64,000 bases of DNA, taken from NCBI RefSeq assembly GCF_001039355.2, contig NW_019775846.1, positions 1-64,000 of the forward strand, read 5' to 3'. Numbering within the stretch: position 1 is the stretch's first letter; every line of letters starts with the position of its first letter. The translations under genes were made by a program, and so were the position numbers. Shown here one piece after another: positions 49,241 to 64,000 of this stretch. This DNA is from Lingula anatina. Taxonomy: Eukaryota; Brachiopoda; Lingulata; Lingulida; Lingulidae. The notes beneath the pieces were generated by a model. The model searched no databases. It was not told the origin of the DNA and saw nothing but the letters and a program-made list of their open reading frames with translations.

Positions 49241-50088
49241 CTTAGTATCTGATTATATCTGATAAATATCAGAAAGTCTGAAGTCTGAAATATGAATTAT
49301 GAAATTATTAGCAATTCATATATTACAGTGCATTAAATTATACACTGTCTTTACCTAACAAAATGTAGTATTTTTTCCAAGCAGACATGATATTCTTGCA
49401 AAGAGATATTTAAGTTGCCAATTAATTTGTGAAAAGGTGCTACATATATATATGTATATCTTTTTTTTTAATTAAAAAAAATCCTGTAAGAATAGTACAT
49501 CATTCAAAAAATCTTAATATGGCAAGTATGCATTACACAATACTGCACAGACACCTGAGCACACCAGATAGGTTCAAGATCACATAGTCAACAGATTTCA
49601 GAACATCTTTCATTTGGTACACAATTTTTCTTGCTTTTGAGTAGTTAACTGTACCGCTGTAATTTTCATCTACTTCTCAATTCTAAATATGTAAATGGCA
49701 GTCTTCAGTGGATAAATGATGTAACAGTGGCATTACTAGTAGATTTAGCCATCTCAGTAGTAAAACCTGTTGGCTAGATTTTGCACAATGTGTGGGTTGT
49801 GTATGTGAGAGGTATGGAAAGATTTCAGTCCCTAGCTGACAGGAGTAGTTTTGATCATCAGTTTGGGAACATGTTTTTGAGTCTCCAGCATTATAATATT
49901 AAAAAACATATAAAAAAGAATGCTAGAAGCCGATTACTGAGAATATTAATATCTCTTCATTACACACTTCCTTCCATTTAACTCATTATTTTTGTTACAT
50001 GTGAGCATATGGTCTAGCTGGGTGTTTTATCACCTGACATAAAAATACATAAATTTAATTAATGAATAATTTCAAAGCATATCAAAAT

Positions 50089-50255
50089 CAGGCCCGTGGC
50101 CAGCAATTTCAAAAAGGGGGTTCTTTTTACAAAAAAGCGGACCTTTACAATGAAATTTTTGTGCACCTAGATCAATTTTTATCCAGAATGGGCGTTTCCT
50201 GACAAAAAGGGCCGTTCTGTCTAACCCCCCCGAAGCCCCTCTGGCTACAGGCCTG
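50089..50255. mobile_element. MITE family C copy in the second near-copy
   Basis: Same element as 47013-47184, a few bases shorter inside (ACAGGTAG missing). Confidence 0.75.
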
Positions 50256-50759
50256 AAATATTTCAGTCCAATTTCCTTGTGTCCCTTTAACTCAAGGCAC
50301 CAAATTGTAAATTGCAATTTTGTACATTCTGATTTGATACCTATAAGTATAATATAATCATCGTTTGACGTACTTGCTAACCAGAGCACGGTAAATTACT
50401 TTATCTTTCTTATTCTTCGAGTCAGCAGCAATAATTCAAATGAAACACATCGTTAGATTATCCCTGAAGCCAATTAAAAATATGTGAGTGGGCGACGGTA
50501 CAAGACAGTGAATTAGTCCCTATAATATACCCAAATGTCTCTATCGTCGTTGAAGATCACTGAAAGTTATCGAAAGTTATAATTACTTGATAAGTTACAA
50601 ACACAGTTTGTGCTAAAATATAATTTTGCTTACCTTAAAATATACAACCTGGGAAGATACGTCTGTATCAATTACTTTTTTATTTGAATGTCTTTTATCC
50701 ACACAAAAAGTGGTTATATTATAGAAACAATCTCTCCTATCGGAAAATAGCTAGTTTTC

Positions 50760-50924
50760 TCCCACCATAGTGGCATTTTCTCCATGGGAACACCGGAAGT
50801 CGATTGCCGGAAGTTATCCTTAAGCAGGGCGCATGCGCAGAAAAGTTGCAGATGATACGAGTTGCCAGAAGCTATTCTTATAAACAGAAAAAAATAAACG
50901 GGAATTGTTTACCGCCCAAAGAGA
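50760..50924. promoter_or_regulatory. Bidirectional promoter of LYRM7 (copy 2), NRF1 and ETS sites
   Basis: CCGGAAGT at 50793-50800 and 50807-50814, and a perfect palindromic NRF1-type site GCGCATGCGC at 50829-50838, about 87 bases before the LYRM7 ATG. NRF1 and GABP/NRF2 are known regulators of nuclear genes for respiratory proteins, which fits the gene. Confidence 0.6.
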
Positions 50925-52610
50925 ATGAGTTTTAGAAATCAGGTGAGATATTTTCTTTTTAAGTATTTTATTAATTGTACGCGCCATTTCCCAGGATCGT
51001 GTTTTTTATTCCACCCTTATCTTGGGCCAAAAATATGGAATGATCTTTCAGACGAATTAAAGCAAAGCATCAATATTCAAATGAGTTTAAATCACTTGTT
51101 GGGCTTTGGGAAGGACCTAAATGCAAATGCACCACTATGCACCTTATGCTCCCTATTATAGTGCAAACAACCCGATCAAAATCGGTTATGTACAGTATTT
51201 TTTAATGAATTGCATAAAACTGTCATACCCTAACCTTGCATCAGGTAACTTGCTGCAGGTAAAGGTACCTTGCATGTTAGGAAAAAACAGAGGCAACAAT
51301 GTACATAAACCACCATAGAGAGCATAAAATAAAGTACTTTTTAGGGCTAAATAAGGTAAATTATTTTATGGTACCTTATTTCAAGGCTTAATACCTCAGA
51401 GGGGGTGGGTTCTACAAGAAAATTCAAGAATATTATGCCATCTTGTCAGGATATGTGTCTTTTCTATTATTTATTTATTAACTTATTAATTTATCTATTT
51501 TATTGACAGCCTAACTCCTATCTACTCATTTTCAATCAGAATGGATTATCTTGCTTAATTTGAAATACACAGCTTTAGTAAATTACTGTAAGATATGATA
51601 TGTAGTTATTACAAATATTTATAATAATAATATGTATAATATAAAACAATGAATTGAATGTTCATTTTACAGGTGCTTGCAGCTTTTAAACAGCTGCATA
51701 AAACAAGAAAAGTTGTATTTGAAGGAGACACATATGCATTAAAATGTGAGTAAAACTAAACTACATTAGGAAAATTTGGGAAAATGTTATTTCTATAAAC
51801 ATTATAGAATAGACATATTTTAGTATGTTGAGTTGTTGGTTTTTAAAACCTGAAATAAGATGAAATGCTCTGAGATTGTTACCTCACAAATCAAGAAGCA
51901 ATAATGATCAAAAGCATGTTTAAATACATTTGTTTCAGTAACACAAGACAAGATAAATGAGGAATTCAAGAAAAATAAGAATGAAACAGATTCTGACAAA
52001 ATAAAAGAAGTAAGTCATTCAGATTTCAAAACTGGATCCTATGCAGAGTAAACTAACACAAAATGAGGTGTTGTAAATCAAGATTTTCTTGCTTGATGCC
52101 TTTTTTAAATCTAGCCCAGATACAGGTGCTAGAAAAGGTCTGCTAGGCATGTTTTAATATATATTTGATTGAGCAAAAACGTACCTCAAATCACAGATCA
52201 TTTGACAACTAATACGCTTTGATCCTAAATCTTGAATTCCTTGTATTTGAATAGCTGATTAAGATAGCAAATGATTCTGAGACCATTCTAAGAAAGAATG
52301 TGGTTCAGCTGAAACTAAAGGAAGATACTAAGGATGAAGAAAGCCAGACATGGGGTATGTAAAACAAATCTTGAAAACATATATTTTTTTTAATATATCC
52401 CAAGCACTAATATGGTTTTTCAACCAATTTTTCTTAACATATCCCCTGAATTCTCTATGGCCATTAAGTAAATTAATCATTGAGCACATATTAATATCTT
52501 TGCTTTTATACTTTCCAGAGATGAAGATAAGAGAGGACACAGAAATGTATGATTTCACAGAACCCTGGGAACCTCCCCCAGTTAACAAAAAACAGAAGAA
52601 ATGTTCCTGA
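50925..52610 (+). CDS. LYRM7: LYR motif protein 7, complex III assembly factor
   Basis: Five exons: 50925-50942, 51673-51745, 51939-52009, 52255-52354, 52519-52610; 354 nt, 117 residues, frame kept throughout. The protein matches LYRM7/MZM1, a mitochondrial matrix chaperone that holds the Rieske iron-sulfur protein before it enters respiratory complex III. Marks: VLAAFKQLHKTRKVVFEGD carries the LYR-type motif as LHK, then LTQDKINEEFKKNK, and IANDSETILRKNVVQLK. The human protein is about 104 residues. The first exon has only six codons, MSFRNQ. A poly(A) signal follows at 53011-53016. Head-to-head with the TMEM232-like gene and tail-to-tail with G-alpha-q. Confidence 0.88.
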
Positions 52611-54072
52611 CAGGTCTTAACCACTGTGCCAGAAAAGCTGTTCATTTTGAAAAATGGTTACAGGACACATTCAGTACCGTGTTAAATAGCTCAGATTCAG
52701 CAGAATTTTGGCAAGCAAGAAATGAAGTATTGTGGAAAAAAATTGAAATAAATGCATCTTTCCATTTCCCTTCAAAAGTTTAACTGATTCAGCAGAAAGA
52801 AAAAAGCATGAAAACACATTTACCCATGGCACTTGAACAATCAGAAATGTTATGCTAGCCAAATATTGTTTTAGCCAATTGGCTGTGGGCTCAAGTTTTT
52901 GTAAGTGTACCATTTCCAATGTTAGCATGCTGCTGAAAATAAGATGTTAAAAACATAACGGTGGTAAGTTCCTTGGATTTTGTACCTTTTTCACTGGATA
53001 TTGAATGGATAATAAACCAACAAAAACAACTTTGATCAAATATTACTTAGTTACATTTTATTACAAAACAGTTTAACACATGTACAACCGTTCCCTGTTG
53101 GATTATGAGCAGGTTACAGCCCAGTTCTAGATTATGTCGACGTGTTTTACACTTGTTTATAGACTTAAATTAGTGACCTGACTTAGTAGTTTGAAACTGG
53201 ACTGTATCATTTCATAAAAGGAACAAGTACTATTACAGCTAGACTTCATCGCCAGTGTTACTACCACTATACAATTCAGCACCATGACATACTGAACATG
53301 TATAAAATCTATCTAAAATTAATTTCTGGAATCAAGAACTGCTCTGCTGGCTATGTATGACAAAGGGCAAAATAAGTTTAACTGAACAGTACTGCAACTT
53401 TTTGTTTGGCATGGTACGTACCAAATTTAGGCTAGCACCAACTAGTCCATGACACTGTTGTGTCCTATGCTTTAATGTTCAAGCATTAAACAAAATGCGC
53501 ATCGGAAAAGTGAATGGTGAGTGCATATGGACCACTTAAGCTTCTGACAGCTCAACCAGGTATATCACAAACATCACAGCTTTGTCCTACCTGCAAGAAA
53601 CTAGATGGCCAAATCCATTGTTGCAATATGAAATCTAACTGTTAGCTGTTGGTATAAAGCAATATTAGCCACAGCAATGAAAAATAAACTGGTACTGTTA
53701 AATAATAGCACCTTCAAGACACTGAGTGATGTCAACTGACAGTTCTTTCAAAGAACAAAATCAACATCACTTTTCCTCATCAATCTTTTTTGCTGTCAAA
53801 CCACCATCATTCCCTTTTACTATGGATGTATAATCCCTTGCAACAATTCCACAGCCTGGTGTTCTATTCTGATATAGTTTCTGAATTCTACCAAGTATCA
53901 ATCAGTTGTCATTTGCACATGCCTGGGCAAGCAGTCTTGAGTGAAAGGAGGGGTTTTGTTATACAACTTAACCATATTGCCACAGCATTGAAACGTATAC
54001 ACTAATATACAGCACACACACTTTCCAAATGTCCTTTTTTCTCACAGCAATTCCAAAATGTGCAGTTTCCTG
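51780..54072. repeat. Near-copy 1 of LYRM7 3' half and G-alpha-q 3' flank
   Basis: Colinear with about 54090-56745. The part 53020-54060 is almost identical to 55700-56740, with only a handful of substitutions, whereas LYRM7 introns differ by several indels. Ends at the single N at 54073. Confidence 0.9.
53011..53062. terminator. Opposed poly(A) signals (copy 1)
   Basis: AATAAA on plus at 53011-53016 for LYRM7 and AATAAA on minus at 53057-53062, facing each other. The same pair occurs at 55686 and 55732. Confidence 0.5.
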
Positions 54073-54236
54073 NTTGACTTTGCATCTTTAAGAAAACTAC
54101 ATTAATAAACATTATAGAACAGACGTTTAGTCGTTGGTTTTTTAAACTTGAAATAAACTAAAATGTTCCAAGATTGTTACCTCAAAAATCAAGAAGCAAT
54201 AATGATCAAAAGCATGTTCAAATACATTTGTTTCAG

Positions 54237-55272
54237 TAACACAAGACAAGATAAATGAGGAATTCAAGAAAAATAAGTATGAAACAGATTCTGACAAAAT
54301 AAAAGAAGTAAGTCATTCAGATTTCAAAACTGGATTTTATGCAGAGTAAACTAACACAAAATGAGGTGTTGTAAATCAAGATTTTCTTGCTTGATGCCTT
54401 TTTAAAATCTAGCCCAGATATAGGTGCTAGAAAAGGTCTGCTAGGCATGTTTTTGACATATGATATTGTATTTGATTGAGCCAAAAGCTATCTGTTAATT
54501 TGACTTACCTCAAATCACAGATCATTTGACACCTAATATGATTTGATCCTAAATCTTGAATTCCTTGTCTTTGCATAGCTGATTAAGATAGCAAATGATT
54601 CTGAGACCATTCTAAGAAAGAATGTGGTTCAGCTGAAACTAAAGGAAGATACTAAGGATGAAGAAAGACAGACATGGGGTATGTAAAACAAATCTTGAAA
54701 GTAATTTTTTTAAATATATCCCAAGCACTAATATGGTTTTTCAACCAATTTTTCTTAACATATCCACTGAATTCTCTATGGCCATTAAGTAAATTAAAGC
54801 AATAATAACTCTTCGTTTCGGCCAAAAAATGAATTTTCCTGGAGTAAACAACAATTTTCCCATACTTATCAATGGTTAATGAATCCATTTTTACATTCAA
54901 AGTTAGTCCCTGGTTTTTTTCTAAAAAGTTTGGTTTTTTGTTAAAATCTCTGAAGAGATTTTAACAAAGTATAGACATCAATGGAGGTCACGTGGTCTAA
55001 AGACAAGTTCAAATATCAGAATAAAAGCTATAGCTGCTGTTTTTGTTGTAAAACAGAATATATTATATTTCTGTGAGTTATTCACAAGGTTTTTATTGTG
55101 AAATATAGGTCTCATACAAAGAGTTATTATGCCTTTAATCATTGAGCAGATATTAATATCTTTGCTTTTATACTTTCCAGAGATGAAGATAAGAGAGGAC
55201 ACAGAAATGCATGATTTCACAGAACCCTGGGTACCTCCCCCAGTTAACAAAAAACAGAAGAAATGTTCCTGA
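54237..55272 (+). pseudogene. Partial second LYRM7 copy, exons 3-5
   Basis: Exons 54237-54307, 54579-54678 and 55181-55272 keep splice sites, frame and stop, but exons 1-2 are missing left of the N. Against 51939-52610 I count four coding differences, all amino-acid changing (Asn to Tyr, Ser to Arg, Tyr to His, Glu to Val) and none silent. It may be the other haplotype or a decaying fragment. Confidence 0.75.
54798..55134. mobile_element. MITE family B, copy 2 (TTAA target)
   Basis: A 337-bp element flanked by TTAA (54794-54797 and 55135-55138) in LYRM7 intron 4 of the second copy. Ends AGCAATAATAACTCTTCG and complement of AGGCATAATAACTCTTTG. Holds the palindrome TTAAAATCTCTGAAGAGATT. The first copy has the empty site AAATTAATCATTGAGC near 52470. 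Confidence 0.92.
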
Positions 55273-55685
55273 CAGGTCTTAACCACTGTGCCAGAAAAGC
55301 TCTGTTCATTTTGAAAAAAGGTTACAGGACACATTCAGTACCATGTTAAATAGCTCAGATTCAACAGAATTTTGGCAAGCAAGAAATGGAGTATTGTGGA
55401 AAAAATCGAAATAACTGCATCTTTCCATTTCCTTTCAAAGTTTTTAAACTGATTCAGCAATCTTTCGGCAGAAAGAAAAAAGCATGAAAATACATTTACC
55501 CATGGCACTTGAACAATCAGAAATGTTATGCTAGCCAAATATTGTTTTAGCCAATTGGCTGTGGGCTCAGGTTTTTGCAAGTGTACCATTTCCAATGTTA
55601 GCATGCTGCTGAAAAAAGATGTTAAAAACATAACGGTGGTAAGTTCCTTGGATTTTGTGCCTTTTTTACTGGATATTGAATGGAT

Positions 55686-55737
55686 AATAAACCAACAAAA
55701 ACAACTTTGATCAAATATTACTTAGTTACATTTTATT
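55686..55737. terminator. Opposed poly(A) signals of LYRM7 and G-alpha-q
   Basis: AATAAA on plus at 55686-55691 (LYRM7, about 415 bases after its stop) and AATAAA on minus at 55732-55737. Cleavage 15-25 bases beyond each would fall at nearly the same place. Confidence 0.5.
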
Positions 55738-58700
55738 ACAAAACAGTTTAACACATGTACAACCGTTCCCTGTTGGATTATGAGCAGGTTACAGCCCAGT
55801 TCTAGATTATGTCGACGTGTTTTACACTTGTTTATAGACTTAAATTAGTGACCTGACTTAGTAGTTTGAAACTGGACTGTATCATTTCATAAAAGGAACA
55901 AGTACTATTACAGCTAGACTTCATCGCCAGTGTTACTACCACTATACAATTCAGCACCATGACATACTGAACATGTATAAAATCTATCTAAAATTAATTT
56001 CTGGAATCAAGAACTGCTCTGCTGGCTATGTATGACAAAGGGCAAAATAAGTTTAACTGAACAGTACTGCAACTTTTTGTTTGGCATGGTACGTACCAAA
56101 TTTAGGCTAGCACCAACTAGTCCATGACACTGTTGTGTCCTATGCTTTAATGTTCAAGCATTAAACAAAACGCGCATCGGAAAAGTGAATGGTGAGTGCA
56201 TATGGACCACTTAAGCTTCTGACAGCTCAACCAGGTATATCACAAACATCACAGCTTTGTCCTACCTGCAAGAACCTAGATGGCCAAATTCATTGTTGCA
56301 ATATGAAATCTAACTGTTAGCTGTTGGTATAAAGCAATATTAGCCACAGCAATGAAAAATAAACTGGTACTGTTAAATAATAGCACCTTCAAGACACTGA
56401 GTGATGTCAACTGACAGTTCTTTCAAAGAACAAAATCAACATCACTTTTCCTCATCAATCTTTTTTGCTGTCAAACCACCATCATTCCCTTTTACTATGG
56501 ATGTATAATCCCTTGCAACAATTCCACAGCCTGGTGTTCTATTCTGATATAGTTTCTGAATTCTACCAAGTATCAATCAGTTGTCATTTGCACATGCCTG
56601 GGCAAGCAGTCTTGAGTGAAAGGAGGGGTTTTGTTATACAACTTAACCGTATTGCCACAGCATTGAAACGTATACACTAATATACAGCACACACACTTTC
56701 CAAATGTCCTTTTTTCTCACAGCAATTCCAAAATGTGCAGTTTCTTGGGTATTTCAGGTCAAGATTTGGATTAAGCAGAAATACTACATAGAACAGAGGT
56801 TGTTTTGGGGTTACTTAGCTGGAACTTAAAAGGGGAGAGGAGAGGAAAAGATACATACAAAGTTATTCCTTAGTATGGCTTTGGAAATGCAGGTCAAAAA
56901 ATGGCATCAATGCAAATGACAAAATGCAAATTTTTATCATAGAAGGACAGAATTAAAACAAAAAGGACTCCGGACGTCTCTTCAAAGCACACGTGGTTGC
57001 CAGCTCTGTGAACAAAATTTTACATTCTTACACTTAACATTTGTTTCTTTTTGTTCACAGCATCACCACAGAGACTACTAACTGCACTAAAACACAACAC
57101 CACCCTGCGCTGGACCACTGCACAACTGTGAAAAGAAGTTGGATCAGTGCCTTGTCTGGTGGGTGAAAATATCATATAGCAAATACAGTACTGTAGGCCA
57201 TCATACACATTGCACCTCTTGATGTATATCAAAAATGAAGCAACTGTAACTACACAATACTTTTTTCTTACTTTTTATATGAACATTACTTTACTAGCAA
57301 CTCTGAACTTGTACTGCTGAACACAGTATGGTAAAACTGTCATGTGCTTACAGACTAGAGCACAATAAGCAGCAAACTTCCATCACATTGGCCATGATCT
57401 ATTTACAAGCCATGGCACAATTTGGTCCCAGGCTAGGACAAATCTATATTCAATGAAAAACCAATTTGAATTCATCATCAATATCTCATCCGAAAATAAA
57501 AATTTAACATATCATAATTCATTATCAATCAGTGTAAAGACAATAGAAACATGTAGACCACACAAAATAACCAGCCTTCTTACACAGTATTTCATTCCAC
57601 AGTGAATTGTGAAACTGAGGCACCATATCTGCTAATGGAGCTGTGCCACATACTGAGCGTGCTGTGCTAACACATGTCAGTTTGGTTTTGATTTTACAAC
57701 TAAATTATCATAACTGTGGCATAGTGAGTAACTAAAAGCTCAATTAAAGTGCGCAGTGAAAGTGAGCCATAATACAGAAATAACATTAGTTCTTTATCAC
57801 CAGTTTTTCACACCTAAAACAAGGAGTGATTCTGGATTCCAATCCATTCACAATGAAACACTCACAACTTGCTGGATATATTCAGCTACAACTGAATGGA
57901 TACCAGCTACAGATACCTTCCTTAAGTTATATGTTTACAGAAACAATATTCAAAATCACAAATAATTTTTTTCACATCAGACATAAAAATATTACGCTAC
58001 ATTTACATAGAATATGTAATTTCTCTGTATAAAAAGCTCAATCAGCACAGAATTTTAAATATATAGAAGTATTTATGCAAATAAGTTCTATGAATCCTGA
58101 TCAAAATTATCAAAATTGTACAGGGAAATGGGGTGTGATACATCCAAAGCAGGCATTCTGCTATTGTTGGTCATTTCAAAAGCATTCAGATCATGCCTGC
58201 CTGTAATCTTTTTTTCTCCAGCATATTTACAAAGTATGTCTGTCCACTGCTGCATCATGTGCGATTCTTACAAAGCACTACCCCAGTAATCATTGCACTT
58301 GCATCAATAAACTTTATAGTTCCTAGGTGTTGAAGAAAATAATCTATCTCTTCTCTGTAGGTTGTCGCGGATCCAAATTATGGCAGTTCAAACAATTCCA
58401 AGCCTGGCTGAAAATTTTTTTTCACCAGTGTGTCTTTTAAAAATTCCCTCTAACTGACAGTAAGTATAGTGACGTGATATGCACCACAAAAATGACAAAA
58501 CTGGTACAAAACGCTGTCTAGGTAGTATTGTGGTTAAAGATTCCAAGATGTCCATTGACCACAATGATGTGTTTAAATGATGATAATAAGTTATCAACTT
58601 CCAAAAATTACAGCTGGAAACATGGGAGTCCTGCAAAACCTTTTTTTCTACCCAACTTTTTTTCTTCTTGTCAAGCCAAGTTCACATCCATGATGTGCCA

Positions 58701-58838
58701 TGAGCTTGGACAAAACTGCTGCTGCCCTCAGGCGGCAGAGCTCCCACCTAATACCACTGCAGTTGTCAAGGGCACTTTCACTAGTCAAGTCAGTCCACGG
58801 TGGCTGCATACAAGCCATCCAACCAAACTTAACAGCTG
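55738..58838 (-). other. Probable long G-alpha-q 3'UTR
   Basis: No coding frame is supported between the G-alpha-q stop and the minus-strand AATAAA at 55732. The stretch is uniformly AT-rich without recognised transposons, and its left part is the best conserved portion of the near-copies, which suits a transcribed 3'UTR of about 3 kb. An internal, earlier poly(A) site cannot be excluded. Confidence 0.4.
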
Positions 58839-63870
<5,032 letters not shown>

Positions 63871-64000
63871 CTGGAAGCAGAAAAAAAAAGATGAATCTAT
63901 GCCTAATCTGCATCTGAGCTAAACCAAGGCATCAATACCAGACCAGGATACTAAAACATTTTAAACAGTAAGTGCACATTAATTCAATGTTGAACAATCA
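63871..64000 (-). other. 3' end of G-alpha-q intron 1
   Basis: The acceptor CTGCTTCCAG lies directly upstream of exon 2. Its first G completes a Gly codon begun in exon 1, so exon 1 and the promoter are beyond the right edge. Confidence 0.85.

Larger units (their letters stand above)
48519..51407. repeat. Near-copy 2 of the 2.9 kb segment
   Basis: Begins directly after the single N at 48518 and repeats 45439-48327. Unlike copy 1 it runs on into LYRM7 exons 2-5. Confidence 0.9.
54090..56745. repeat. Near-copy 2 of LYRM7 3' half and G-alpha-q 3' flank
   Basis: Starts just after the N at 54073 and matches 51780-54072, but carries a 337-bp insertion at 54798-55134 that the other copy lacks. Confidence 0.9.

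Noticed and set aside
50072-50389. 105-codon minus-strand frame over the family C element
   Set aside because: The frame follows the transposon sequence and is not kept in the copy at 47.0 kb.

Overview
This is animal nuclear DNA: AT-rich, with genes split into many short exons by GT-AG introns of 100 bp to 2 kb, microsatellites, several families of short inverted-repeat transposons, and assembly Ns. Protein families, intron density, compactness and high haplotype divergence suggest a marine invertebrate, most likely a lophotrochozoan such as a mollusc, annelid or brachiopod. The species cannot be named from the sequence alone. All gene models below were built by hand from splice consensus and reading-frame continuity; every exon join keeps frame.

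Layout. (1) 2238-9757, minus: GNPAT, peroxisomal dihydroxyacetone-phosphate acyltransferase, 14 coding exons, ending in the peroxisomal signal AKL. (2) 10303-19789, plus: a predicted secreted protein of about 1008 residues with a TPR-like N-terminus, a beta-rich middle and an S9/prolyl-oligopeptidase-like alpha/beta hydrolase with a complete Ser-Asp-His triad; it is divergent from GNPAT across about 545 bp. (3) 22525-33572, minus: guanine deaminase (GDA), 13 exons including a 28-bp microexon. (4) 33573-39426: a gene-poor stretch full of MITE-like elements. (5) 39427-46160 (5'UTR to about 47.7 kb), minus: a TMEM232-like protein of 839 residues. (6) 50925-52610, plus: LYRM7, a mitochondrial complex III assembly factor, sharing a bidirectional promoter with the TMEM232-like gene. 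(7) 58839-63870, minus: G protein alpha-q subunit, exons 2-8, with exon 1 beyond the right edge and a probable 3 kb 3'UTR reaching back to LYRM7.

The segment 45.4-56.7 kb contains two large near-copies that meet at single-N joins (48518 and 54073), and a third small one flanks the N at 34788. They look like unmerged haplotype overlaps in the assembly rather than real tandem duplications, so the true order is probably one TMEM232-like gene, one LYRM7 and one G-alpha-q. The copies are useful: they capture an insertion polymorphism (a 337-bp TTAA-flanked MITE present in one copy and absent, with an intact TTAA site, in the other).

The genes are not an operon or pathway. They are housekeeping or signalling genes (ether lipid synthesis, purine catabolism, respiratory assembly, Gq signalling) plus one ciliary/sperm-type candidate and one little-characterised secreted hydrolase. 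The points most worth following are the secreted hydrolase, three GC-AG introns with AG|GCAAGT donors, the nested and polymorphic TTAA elements, and the NRF1/ETS-type promoter of LYRM7.
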